13,707 bases of DNA from Candidatus Altarchaeota archaeon (GTDB lineage: Archaea > SpSt-1190). The position numbers were made by a program, and so were the translations under genes. Of the stretch, positions 1-7,111 are shown piece after piece. Below the pieces are notes generated by a model. That model did no database searches and had not been told where the DNA came from. It saw nothing but the letters and a program-made list of their open reading frames with translations. Position 1 is the first letter of the stretch. Every line of letters begins with the position of its first letter. The stretch spans positions 1 through 13,707 of the forward strand of contig JAUUZA010000017.1 in NCBI GenBank assembly GCA_030590165.1, read 5' to 3'.

Positions 1-17
1 AAAAAGTTTGGATTTTA

Positions 18-305
18 ATGAAATTTAATAAATTAAGACTATTAAAGCGTGAAATGAGGGGCCCTTTGGCTAATCACAAAAACGCCAAAATCTTCAAACA
101 AGTTCATTCTAACACTTTCAAGAAAAAAGGTAGACTATATGCAATTGAAGATAATAAATTTAAGACGGTTCAAAAACTTATTGAAAGTCTTGAAACATCT
201 CTCGTATTTTCAGGAAAAAACTTCAATAAAAAATATATGACATCTTCCTTAACAGAAAAGAAAATAATTTCAGCCTTTCTCTCAAACAAACTTCCTTTTG
301 AATAA
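18..305 (+). CDS. Small basic protein of unknown function, possibly 5'-truncated by the window edge
   Basis: This is a 95-residue lysine-rich frame starting at the ATG at 18. I do not recognise a family. It has no signal peptide, no membrane segment and no cysteines. The frame stays open upstream to base 3 without a stop, so the true start may lie outside the window and the ATG is only the first visible choice. The stop (TAA 303-305) sits just before the TATA box of the PAC2 gene, a tight arrangement typical of this window. Codon use (AAA, ATT, TTA rich) resembles the neighbouring genes, which is the main reason to accept it. A competing minus-strand frame over 170-457 overlaps the PAC2 start and is less likely. 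Confidence 0.5.
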   Translation: MKFNKLRLLKREMRGPLANHKNAKIFKQVHSNTFKKKGRLYAIEDNKFKTVQKLIESLETSLVFSGKNFNKKYMTSSLTEKKIISAFLSNKLPFE

Positions 306-308
306 TCA

Positions 309-315
309 TATAAAA
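309..315 (+). promoter_or_regulatory. TATA box of the PAC2-family gene
   Basis: TATAAAA lies 26 bases (first base to start codon) before the ATG at 335, with no purine-rich ribosome binding site between them. In archaea the TATA box is centred roughly 25 bases before the transcription start, so this spacing predicts a leaderless mRNA starting at or beside the ATG. The spacing is seen; transcription is inferred. Confidence 0.6.
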
Positions 316-334
316 CCTCACCTTCACTTCTTGG

Positions 335-1012
335 ATGTTCAAAGAAATTAAAGGAAAAACACTCATTACGGGATTTCATGGTATAGGTATGGTTGGTTTT
401 ATTGCTGTTGATTACCTCATAAAAAAACTCAAAGCAGAAAAAATTGGTTGGATACATAAGGAATATTTACCTTGTGTTGTTTTTTCAACAGAGAAGGGAT
501 TAGAAATGCCAATTGAATTTTATAAATTAAAAGACATAGTCTTCATGAAAATCAATTTAGTACTCGAAAAAAAAGTACTTGGTAAATTCTTAAAATATCT
601 TTTTACTGAAATAAATAAGAATAAACCAAGGAAAATCTTAGTTCTTGGTGGTCTAGCAACAAGTAAAAAAAATATATATGGAGTTGCCAACTCATTTGCT
701 TCTCCTCTTTTAGAAGAATTAAAATTAAAACGCTTCCCAAAAGACATAACTGTTTTTGGACCAATGGCAGGAACTTTAATAGAATCAGAAAGGCTCAAAA
801 TTCCTGCTGTTTGTATTCTTCCAAATGCCTCTCCAAATTTACCAGACCCAGAAGCAGCATCAAGAGCAATAACAAGACTTTCAAAATACTTAGATTTCAA
901 AGTAAATGTTTCAGACCTTAAAAAAGAAGCAAAAAAGATTGAAGCCCGTATAAATGAAATGAAAGCCAAAACAGACGTAAAAGATGAATTATCTGAGCGA
1001 ATGTTCGTCTAA
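335..1012 (+). CDS. PAC2-family protein (proteasome assembly chaperone homologue, PbaA/PbaB-like)
   Basis: This 225-residue protein matches the PAC2 family, whose archaeal members PbaA and PbaB are proteasome-assembly-chaperone homologues. The family hallmark GFHGIGMVG is at residues 13-21, followed by a helix (AVDYLIKKL) as in other members. A central ILVLGGLATS strand-loop, a VFGPMAGTLI segment and the PDPEAA motif followed by a helix complete the usual fold. The final ~30 residues are helical and charged. The protein ends in M-F-V, which resembles the Hb-Y-X tail used to dock onto the 20S proteasome but has Phe in place of Tyr. It appears to be transcribed alone from the TATA box at 309-315, with 52 bases separating it from the secretion operon. 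PAC2 assignment is strong; proteasome binding is inferred. Confidence 0.85.
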   Translation: MFKEIKGKTLITGFHGIGMVGFIAVDYLIKKLKAEKIGWIHKEYLPCVVFSTEKGLEMPIEFYKLKDIVFMKINLVLEKKVLGKFLKYLFTEINKNKPRKILVLGGLATSKKNIYGVANSFASPLLEELKLKRFPKDITVFGPMAGTLIESERLKIPAVCILPNASPNLPDPEAASRAITRLSKYLDFKVNVSDLKKEAKKIEARINEMKAKTDVKDELSERMFV

Positions 1013-1036
1013 TTGACTTAAGAGTATTCCCCAATC

Positions 1037-1043
1037 TTTAAAT
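1037..1043 (+). promoter_or_regulatory. TATA-like box of the secretion/pilus operon
   Basis: TTTAAAT, continuing as TTTAAATGTA, begins 28 bases before the GTG at 1065. The same ten bases begin at the same 28-base distance before the GTG at 10442. There is no convincing ribosome binding site before 1065; a short T-run (1061-1064) directly precedes the start. The layout suggests a leaderless transcript driving the genes from 1065 to 10411. Confidence 0.55.
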
Positions 1044-1064
1044 GTAAATAAAGGGTTTAGTTTT

Positions 1065-3230
1065 GTGGCTTTTAAGATTAAAAAGGCGAGTAGAAAGAAG
1101 AAAACTCAAAATGCCAGTCTAGTCTTAAAAAATATTTTAAAACGAATCAGAAGGGGCCTTAACTCAAAAATAAAAAATAAATTAATGAAAAAAGCTAAGG
1201 AAATGAATGTTTCTTTAACAAATACTGATATAGAAAAAGCTGTAGAATTTGAAATCAATAAACTCCTCGTCCAAGAAAAAGCTTCAATTGAAAAAGCGGC
1301 AGTTCAAATTATGAAAAATCCGGAAATGTCTGATGCAGCAGTTGGTTCCATACTCAGTAAAATTGAAAACAGACTTGGTCAAATTGAAAGTGGTATGATT
1401 CCTTCACCATTAATGAATGTCCCATCTGGAAAACAAATGCCTATTGAAACTGATATTGGTGGAAAAAAACTAAGTCATAAAATAAATGCACAAATTCAAA
1501 TAGATAAACCAAAAATTGGAACAAATCTTTCTGCTAAAAATGAAGGGGGTAGATATATGGTACCATATGGATACATGGCACCAATGTTTAATCAAATGAC
1601 AGGACCACAAATAATTGAAAAAGTCCAAGAACTCTACCATGTTCCTTTTGAAGCGGGAGCTAAATTAAAACAAAAAATCAGAGAAACTTATCCTTTAATT
1701 CCTGAAAATCCAAAACAAGGTGAAAAAGTTTCGGCGTGGGCATATATTCACTGGGAACAAAAAAGCAAGGAATTAATTTATGAATTAGTTGAACCTAAAC
1801 TTTCCAAATTTGAGAAACAATTATTAGACAAACTAGAAGATAAATTAGAAGAAAAATTGGACATTCTTTTCGTTCCAAAAGGTAAGGGAAAACATAAAAC
1901 TTACTTACGTAAAAAGATTAAAGAAGTCGTAAACCTTTTTGGTTGGAAAATGAGTCAAGAGACTGCAAGTAAAATTGAATATTATGCCTTCAGAGATTTT
2001 ATTGGATTTGGAAAAATTGAGGCATTAATGCACGATCAAAATATTGAAGATATCAGTTGTGACGGAGTAAATATTCCTTTGTATATCTTCCATCGAAAAC
2101 CAGAATATAACCAGATGAAAACAAATATTTACTTCACTGATAAAGAAGAACTTGATAGTTTTGCAATAAGACTCGCACAAAAATCAGGGAGAAGTATTTC
2201 AGTTGCGGCCCCTTTATTGGACGCATCATTACCTGACGGTTCACGTCTTCAATGTACTCTTGGAAGTGATATTGCAAGACGCGGAAGTAATTTTACAATT
2301 CGTAAATTTTTGAAAGAACCTTTAACTCCTCCAAAATTAGTTGACTTTGGAACTTCCAGTTCACTCGCACTTGCATATATTTGGATGTGTGTCGAATATG
2401 GAAAAAGTATTTTAGTTTCAGGAACAACTGCCACTGGAAAAACTTCATTTTTAAATGCAATTAGTTTATTCATAAGACCCGAACTAAAAGTAGTTTCAAT
2501 TGAAGATACAGCCGAACTAATGCTTTCTTTACCAAACTGGGTTCCTCATGTTGCAAGACAGGGATATGGAGGAAAAGAGTACGGTTCTGTTGATATGTTT
2601 GCACTATTGAAAGCATCTCTCAGACAAAGACCCGACTATGTAATAGTAGGAGAAGTTAGGGGTGCTGAAGCAAGTGTAATGTTTCAAGGTATGGCAACCG
2701 GCCACCCTGCATTAGCCACCATCCACGCCGACTCTTTACAAAGATTAGTTGACAGATTAACAACACCACCAATTAATTTAAGCGCAGCCCTTATGGAAAA
2801 TCTTGACATAGTTATATTTTTAGTGAGAACAAAAACAGAAGGAAAATTCATAAGACGAATAAATCGAGTTTATGAAATTGCAGGAGTGAATGTTCGAGAC
2901 TCAAAAATAATTCCAAATAAACTCTTTGAATGGGACCCTGTAAAAGATGAAATAAACCATACTGGAAAAAGCCTCATCCTAAAAAAGATTTCAGATTTTA
3001 AGGGAATCAAATATGAAGTTGTATTCAAAGAAATTGAAAGACGTTCACTTTTTATTGATTGGTTAAAAACCAATAATATTTTCAATTTTACTCAATTCAA
3101 CCAGTGGATTGCTTCATACTATGCAGAACCAGATAAAGTAATGGAACGAGTGATAAATGATGTCAGACGAAAACTTCAAACAAAAAACCACAAAGTGGGC
3201 AATGAAAAACTTCACGGGTCTGGCAAATAA
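1065..3230 (+). CDS. Type II/IV secretion ATPase, archaeal FlaI/TadA/VirB11-like
   Basis: This 721-residue cytoplasmic ATPase would power assembly of a pilus-like filament. Walker A (GTTATGKTS) begins at residue 453. An Asp-box-like SIEDTAEL follows, then the Walker B region VIVGEVRG with E530, then the His box GHPALATIHAD (H547, H554). The N-terminal core domain with FGKIEALM and DISCDG precedes the motor domain. The C-terminal ~110 residues (FEWDP, a GKS segment, then a helical region) match the usual end of archaeal PilT/FlaI-type ATPases. The protein is long because of a ~300-residue N-terminal region that starts very lysine/arginine rich and continues as charged helices. The start is GTG, apparently leaderless. 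Its 3' end overlaps the next gene by about 74 bases. It belongs to the broad family, but which filament it serves is inferred from the neighbours. Confidence 0.93.
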   Translation: MAFKIKKASRKKKTQNASLVLKNILKRIRRGLNSKIKNKLMKKAKEMNVSLTNTDIEKAVEFEINKLLVQEKASIEKAAVQIMKNPEMSDAAVGSILSKIENRLGQIESGMIPSPLMNVPSGKQMPIETDIGGKKLSHKINAQIQIDKPKIGTNLSAKNEGGRYMVPYGYMAPMFNQMTGPQIIEKVQELYHVPFEAGAKLKQKIRETYPLIPENPKQGEKVSAWAYIHWEQKSKELIYELVEPKLSKFEKQLLDKLEDKLEEKLDILFVPKGKGKHKTYLRKKIKEVVNLFGWKMSQETASKIEYYAFRDFIGFGKIEALMHDQNIEDISCDGVNIPLYIFHRKPEYNQMKTNIYFTDKEELDSFAIRLAQKSGRSISVAAPLLDASLPDGSRLQCTLGSDIARRGSNFTIRKFLKEPLTPPKLVDFGTSSSLALAYIWMCVEYGKSILVSGTTATGKTSFLNAISLFIRPELKVVSIEDTAELMLSLPNWVPHVARQGYGGKEYGSVDMFALLKASLRQRPDYVIVGEVRGAEASVMFQGMATGHPALATIHADSLQRLVDRLTTPPINLSAALMENLDIVIFLVRTKTEGKFIRRINRVYEIAGVNVRDSKIIPNKLFEWDPVKDEINHTGKSLILKKISDFKGIKYEVVFKEIERRSLFIDWLKTNNIFNFTQFNQWIASYYAEPDKVMERVINDVRRKLQTKNHKVGNEKLHGSGK

Positions 3231-4032
3231 TCTAGGCCTTATTGAAACTATGAAAGTTTCAATGAAGAAATCAGGAATACCCATGACAAGTGATGAATAT
3301 TCTTCCCTTCTTCTGGCTGCTGCTCTAATCATTCCACTTGGCCTTGCATTTCTAATTTCATTAATTCTTATGATTCTTGGAACTGATTTGATTATGTTAA
3401 TCCCATATTTCACTATAATTTTTGTTGTATTAGCCTCTTTAATTATGGTTATTGGCTACCTTTATCCGGGAATGAAAATGTCCGACATAAAAAAAGATAT
3501 TATGAATAATCTACCTTTTTCAACTATTTATTTAACAACCTTATCTGGGTCAGGAATGAATGCAGTTCAAATGTTTAAAATCTTAGGCCATTTTAGTGAA
3601 TTCGGGGAAGTCAGTAAAGCCTCTCAAAAAATTGTGAGAGACGTAGAACTTCTTGGTGTAGATATTGCAACTGCATTGGAAAAAGCAGCTGAACGAACCC
3701 CAAGTTCACAACTTCGTGAATTATTTTGGGGAATGCGTAGTACAATGACAACGGGTGGAAACTTAAATAATTTCTTAATGGAAAAATCCCAAAGTTATAT
3801 GTCGGATTACAGACGCTTCCTAGATAAATTTGTTGATCAGATGTCAATACTAATGGAAGTTTATATCACAGCTGTAATTGTAGGTTCAATCTTTTTCATT
3901 ATCATGGGAGTAATCTTGAGTCTTATGGGTGGAGGTCAACCCTTAGCAATGGTAAGACTCTTAGTATACATCGGGATACCGATGTTATCAATAATGTTTA
4001 TGATAATAATTGCAGGGATGAGTCCGGAGTGA
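3157..4032 (+). CDS. TadC/FlaJ-like membrane platform protein (type II secretion system F domain), first copy
   Basis: This 291-residue inner-membrane platform protein is predicted to be the partner turned by the upstream ATPase. Two hydrophobic segments (about residues 50-73 and 75-104) precede a cytoplasmic helical F domain (about 117-230, with NNLPFSTIYLTTLSGSG and a GGNLNNFL turn). Two more membrane segments follow (about 233-256 and 264-288). The C-terminus is short. Tandem ATGs at 3157 and 3160 follow a GTGAT element (3150-3154) that can pair with archaeal 16S rRNA. The spacing favours 3160 slightly. Either start leaves a ~70-base overlap with the ATPase gene; a later ATG at 3202 would shorten it to 29 bases. 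Archaeal Tad/pilus loci commonly carry two such proteins, as here. Confidence 0.9.
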   Translation: MMSDENFKQKTTKWAMKNFTGLANNLGLIETMKVSMKKSGIPMTSDEYSSLLLAAALIIPLGLAFLISLILMILGTDLIMLIPYFTIIFVVLASLIMVIGYLYPGMKMSDIKKDIMNNLPFSTIYLTTLSGSGMNAVQMFKILGHFSEFGEVSKASQKIVRDVELLGVDIATALEKAAERTPSSQLRELFWGMRSTMTTGGNLNNFLMEKSQSYMSDYRRFLDKFVDQMSILMEVYITAVIVGSIFFIIMGVILSLMGGGQPLAMVRLLVYIGIPMLSIMFMIIIAGMSPE

Positions 4033-4038
4033 AGGTGA
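4031..4038 (+). promoter_or_regulatory. Ribosome binding site for the second TadC-like gene
   Basis: GAAGGTGA lies four bases before the ATG at 4043 and overlaps the stop codon of the first TadC-like gene (TGA 4030-4032). It matches the archaeal GGAGGTGA consensus and supports this start and translational coupling. Confidence 0.65.
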
Positions 4039-4042
4039 AAAT

Positions 4043-5143
4043 ATGAATTCAATAAAATTTTCAATTATTTCTACGATTACTTTAATTATAATTACCTCTT
4101 CACTATACGGATTTGAACTTTCAAAAATTTTTCCAATTCTCCCTATTATTATCTTTATTGGGGCAATGCCTTATTTAATTAAAACATATTTAAAATATAC
4201 TGAAATTAAATCAATGGAAGTTGTTTTTCCTGAATTTTTAAGAAATATTTCGGAATCTCAGAAGAGTGGTATTACAATTACTCAGGCCATAACAAACTCA
4301 ATCAAAATTGATTATGGTGTTTTCTCAAAAGAAGTAAAAAAAATGGCAGTTCAAATTAGTTGGGGTATCCCCTTACCTAATGTACTTGAAAAATTTTCAC
4401 AAAGAGTGAAACAAAGTTCTTTTTTAAAAAGAAGTGTTGCAATTATTCTAGAGGCACATAGAAGTGGAGGGGACATAGCACAAGTTATGGAACGTGTTGC
4501 TGAAAGTTCACGAATGATTAAAGATTTAGAGGCTGAAAGAAAGAGCAAATTTAATCAACAACTTCTAGTAATGTATGCCATATATTTAATTTTTATTGTA
4601 ATTATTCTTTCATTAAATAAAATTCTTTTACCTATGTTTGCACTTTCATCAGGGCAAGATGTTGGAGGTGTTGCAATATCTATGGGGACTATTGACCCCA
4701 ATTTTTATAGAACAATATTCCAACACATGATTTTAATTCAAGCCGTCTTTGCAGGTTTAATAGCAGGACAAGTTGGCGAAGGTTCAGTTGTTGCAGGAAT
4801 AAAACATAGTGCCATAATGTTAGCAATTGGTTCACTCGCTTTTGTATTCTTCCTCGCACCACAAAGTATACAAATTACTGTTGAATCTAATTATGATATT
4901 TATCCTCCAAATTCATTATATTCCCTAGAAGGTTTTGTATTAACAACAGATAGGTCTCCTATTTCTGGAGCAGATGTTGAAATAAATATATTAGACACAA
5001 GTTACCAAACTACAACTGATAATTTTGGTCTCTTTTCTTATGAAATAATTTTACCCTCCCAAACAGGTCTTCACGAAATAAAAATATCTGCAGAATCCAA
5101 AGAAGGAAAGGGAAACCACAAATTGGAGGTGTCTGTAGGTTGA
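4043..5143 (+). CDS. TadC/FlaJ-like membrane platform protein, second copy, with a C-terminal extracytoplasmic beta domain
   Basis: This 366-residue protein has two N-terminal membrane segments (about residues 4-22 and 28-48) and a cytoplasmic F domain (about 63-170, starting FPEFLRNISESQKSG and including HRSGGDIAQVMERV). Three further membrane segments follow at about 174-199, 229-246 and 256-273. The last ~93 residues are unusual. After the final membrane segment comes a soluble, beta-rich stretch (LEGFVLTTDRSPISGADVEI, then TTTDNFGLFSYEI) that reads like a carboxypeptidase-regulatory-like or CNA-B-like domain. Five membrane segments with a cytoplasmic F domain put this tail outside the cell. 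A strong ribosome binding site at 4031-4038 supports the start. It is encoded 10 bases after the first copy and overlaps the next gene by four bases (TTGA). Confidence 0.88.
   Translation: MNSIKFSIISTITLIIITSSLYGFELSKIFPILPIIIFIGAMPYLIKTYLKYTEIKSMEVVFPEFLRNISESQKSGITITQAITNSIKIDYGVFSKEVKKMAVQISWGIPLPNVLEKFSQRVKQSSFLKRSVAIILEAHRSGGDIAQVMERVAESSRMIKDLEAERKSKFNQQLLVMYAIYLIFIVIILSLNKILLPMFALSSGQDVGGVAISMGTIDPNFYRTIFQHMILIQAVFAGLIAGQVGEGSVVAGIKHSAIMLAIGSLAFVFFLAPQSIQITVESNYDIYPPNSLYSLEGFVLTTDRSPISGADVEINILDTSYQTTTDNFGLFSYEIILPSQTGLHEIKISAESKEGKGNHKLEVSVG
5125..5131 (+). promoter_or_regulatory. Ribosome binding site deciding a TTG start
   Basis: GGAGGTG lies eight bases before the TTG at 5140. There is no nearby in-frame ATG at the start of the signal peptide, so this strong site is the reason to accept the rare TTG as the start of the cysteine-rich gene. 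Confidence 0.65.
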
Positions 5144-5874
5144 AAAGCCTCTTCTTTTTTTTCTTAATTATTTCTGTCTTTGCAGTTTGTGGGGATAGAC
5201 TTTGTGAAACTTCAGAAATTGGAAATTGTATTGATTGTTCAACAATAAATACTAATTATGTTTGTGACCAATTCCCAAATAGTATCCCTTCTTATGATCC
5301 TGATTGTAATACAACTGTCAGTCAAACTTGTTATGACAGTGAATTCACTTATTCAGACGGAAGAGGAACTTCCTGCTTTCCTGGTAATTGCACTGAAGGT
5401 GTTGGTTGTACTTCTTCTTGTTCAATAGACACACATTGTTCATCAAACTTTTGTATTTCTAATACATGCGAAAAAACCTGTGATAATTGCAACATAACTG
5501 CAACATACGATGTTCAAGCTCTCGGAACTACTATTTATTTTGGTCAACCAACTTTCGTAAGTTTTAGAGTGAATAGAAATGGTGGAACCTCCCCAGTTGC
5601 AATTTCAGCAAGAGGGCCTTGTACCTTAAATTACACAAGCTCTTTAACACTAGGGTCGTATGGGATAGTAGTTGTTCGTATTGATAACTGTAAATTTAAG
5701 GGGGTAAGTAGTATTGAATTGACCGCAGGAAGTGCTAAGGGAACAGTACATTTCCTAAGTTATCCTACTTTAATGTACTCAATTGGAGACATGCCAAAAA
5801 GTGGTGTAGGGTCAGCATCGATGTCATCAAAAATGAATGCAATTCCTTTGGAGGTTAAAACATGGGTAAATTAA
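5140..5874 (+). CDS. Secreted cysteine-rich protein, operon-encoded
   Basis: This 244-residue protein starts at TTG 5140, overlapping the TGA stop of the gene before it. Residues 3-15 are a hydrophobic signal sequence, and the likely mature N-terminus is at about 15-17 (VFA then VCGD). Sixteen cysteines fall between residues 17 and 117. They include CGDRLC followed by NC..DC, a pattern seen in small archaeal and bacterial cysteine-rich surface modules, and a second CSxxxxC-type cluster (CSIDTHCSSNFC). Two further cysteines lie in the C-terminal part, which is beta-rich and Ig-like (about 120-210). Such a cysteine density implies extracellular disulphides. Its place directly after the platform proteins suggests a filament tip, adhesin or assembly component; this is inference. 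I do not recognise a named family. Confidence 0.8.
   Translation: MKSLFFFFLIISVFAVCGDRLCETSEIGNCIDCSTINTNYVCDQFPNSIPSYDPDCNTTVSQTCYDSEFTYSDGRGTSCFPGNCTEGVGCTSSCSIDTHCSSNFCISNTCEKTCDNCNITATYDVQALGTTIYFGQPTFVSFRVNRNGGTSPVAISARGPCTLNYTSSLTLGSYGIVVVRIDNCKFKGVSSIELTAGSAKGTVHFLSYPTLMYSIGDMPKSGVGSASMSSKMNAIPLEVKTWVN
5850..5856 (+). promoter_or_regulatory. Ribosome binding site for the class III pilin-like gene
   Basis: GGAGGTT lies five bases before the ATG at 5862, inside the end of the cysteine-rich gene. It fixes the pilin-like start and indicates coupling between the two genes. Confidence 0.65.
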
Positions 5875-6473
5875 AAGGTCAAGCTTCTCCTGACTTTGCA
5901 ATGTCAGCAATGATATTTTCAACAGCAATTCTTTTCGTCTTTTTTCATATTTCCAGGACTTACTACACTAGGACTTGGGAAGTTTCACACCTTGAAAAAT
6001 CTGCAAGAGCTCAAAACTTAATTTTATTTTTAACAAGTGAAAATGGAAATTGGTCAGTAAATCCATTTGAAAGTGAAGCTATTGCATTTGGGGAAGGGGA
6101 AATAAATGAAACTCAACTCCAATATTTTTTCGGAATGCCTTATCAAACAGTTCAACATAAATTAAATTTCCCGCACGAATTTAAAATTGAAATTTGGAAA
6201 CTTCCGAGCATTGGAATAACTTCAGATGTGTCTGATTTTTATATAAATGAAACTGTTAAAATTAATTTTAAAACAAATGAAAATTGTAGCTTTTATATTG
6301 TAATGGTTGGAACCCAAGGAAGTACCGGAGTAAGTTATTGGAATACCTCAATAGGAAAATATCATGGTTTTAATTTTGAATTACAATCAGGTGTTTATTC
6401 TCTTCAAGCAATAGCAACAACAATAGATGGAAAATATGGTGCATATGAATCAACATTTAGGGTGGTCCAATGA
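5862..6473 (+). CDS. Type IV pilin-like protein with class III signal peptide
   Basis: This 203-residue protein begins MGKLKGQASPDFAMSAM: a short basic leader, a Gly6-Gln7 processing site and then a hydrophobic segment to about residue 28. That matches the archaeal class III (type IV prepilin-like) signal peptide, Q-x-S-x-E, with Asp11 in place of the usual Glu. Cleavage by a prepilin peptidase after Gly6 would leave a filament-competent N-terminal helix. The remainder (about 35-203) is beta-rich with Asn-x-Ser/Thr sequons and no obvious catalytic residues. The gene overlaps the cysteine-rich gene by 13 bases and the following gene by four (ATGA). Pilin-like behaviour is supported by the N-terminus and the motor genes upstream; whether it is a major or minor subunit cannot be told. 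Confidence 0.8.
   Translation: MGKLKGQASPDFAMSAMIFSTAILFVFFHISRTYYTRTWEVSHLEKSARAQNLILFLTSENGNWSVNPFESEAIAFGEGEINETQLQYFFGMPYQTVQHKLNFPHEFKIEIWKLPSIGITSDVSDFYINETVKINFKTNENCSFYIVMVGTQGSTGVSYWNTSIGKYHGFNFELQSGVYSLQAIATTIDGKYGAYESTFRVVQ
6461..6466 (+). promoter_or_regulatory. Ribosome binding site for the second pilin-like gene
   Basis: GGTGGT lies three bases before the ATG at 6470, which overlaps the previous stop as ATGA. It supports this start over any internal one. Confidence 0.45.
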
Positions 6474-7111
6474 TAAGAAGTGCAGAAGCAGTAATAGCAA
6501 GTGTTCTCATGTTAGGGACAGTCATTTACCTTTTCAATGTTCCAAAAACCCAAAGTAATGACCCAATTGAACAATATATTCGAAGTATTTTAGATAGTTA
6601 TTCTGATGTTGCTAAATTACTAGGAACAAAGGACCCTTACACCTTAAAATTACTTTTAGATGCCTCAATGCCAAATGGATATGACCAACGAATTGTAATT
6701 AATTATTTTAAGAACATAATTTCATATACGGGGATAGGTTCGGCTCCAAATGAATTTTACTTTCTCTTACCAGCACAAGGAACTTCAAGTTTACCTAATT
6801 CTGAAATGAAATCAAATTGGTTTCGTTCAGTTTTTAGAATAAAAAATTCAAGTCCAGAAATAATAAAAGGGGAAAAATCAATATCTGCAAGTTTATACAA
6901 ACCTATCCTTATTGAAGGTGGAACAAATCTTCCAATTGACCTTGACTCTGTAATTGTTTTCACTGATGATGAAAAACTTAATTCAACACTTACAACTTAT
7001 GAAGATTATTATGATCATACTATTGTCGGATTAATAGTCACTCTTGATATTGATGCAGGTGAAACAAAAAATTTATATGTATATTATTTGGTTGGTGATG
7101 ATTATGAATAA
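6470..7111 (+). CDS. N-terminally anchored, pilin-like surface protein of unknown function
   Basis: This 213-residue protein starts MIRSAEAVIASVLML, with a hydrophobic helix to about residue 24 and then an extracellular-looking soluble part. The Glu at position 6 within a hydrophobic N-terminal helix resembles mature type IV pilin N-termini, but there is no clear leader-plus-Gly processing site. It may therefore be a minor pilin-like subunit or a simple N-terminally anchored protein. The soluble part has a helical section (about 33-90) and a beta-rich C-terminal section ending in alternating hydrophobic strands. No cysteines and no catalytic motif are seen. The start overlaps the upstream stop by four bases, and its stop is overlapped by the DUF2341 gene start, so it is translated as part of the same operon. 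Confidence 0.7.
   Translation: MIRSAEAVIASVLMLGTVIYLFNVPKTQSNDPIEQYIRSILDSYSDVAKLLGTKDPYTLKLLLDASMPNGYDQRIVINYFKNIISYTGIGSAPNEFYFLLPAQGTSSLPNSEMKSNWFRSVFRIKNSSPEIIKGEKSISASLYKPILIEGGTNLPIDLDSVIVFTDDEKLNSTLTTYEDYYDHTIVGLIVTLDIDAGETKNLYVYYLVGDDYE
7094..7099 (+). promoter_or_regulatory. Ribosome binding site that fixes the DUF2341 gene start at 7104
   Basis: GGTGAT ends four bases before the ATG at 7104. An in-frame ATG exists further upstream at 7044, but starting there would place ~20 mixed residues before the signal peptide. The site and the signal peptide together favour 7104. Confidence 0.55.

Noticed and set aside
520-969. 149-codon minus-strand open frame across the PAC2 gene
   Set aside because: It lies wholly inside a recognised gene on the other strand and shows no family features or promoter.
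3114-3413. 99-codon minus-strand frame over the ATPase/platform junction
   Set aside because: It overlaps two well-supported plus-strand genes and has no recognisable content.
1065-5143. Archaellum (motility) operon
   Set aside because: No archaellin, FlaF/G/H-type genes or prepilin peptidase are present in the window; the ATPase and platform proteins are also consistent with a non-motility pilus.
7044-7103. Upstream ATG at 7044 as the DUF2341 gene start
   Set aside because: It would put ~20 mixed residues before a clean signal peptide; the ATG at 7104 has a ribosome binding site and overlaps the previous stop, like other operon starts.
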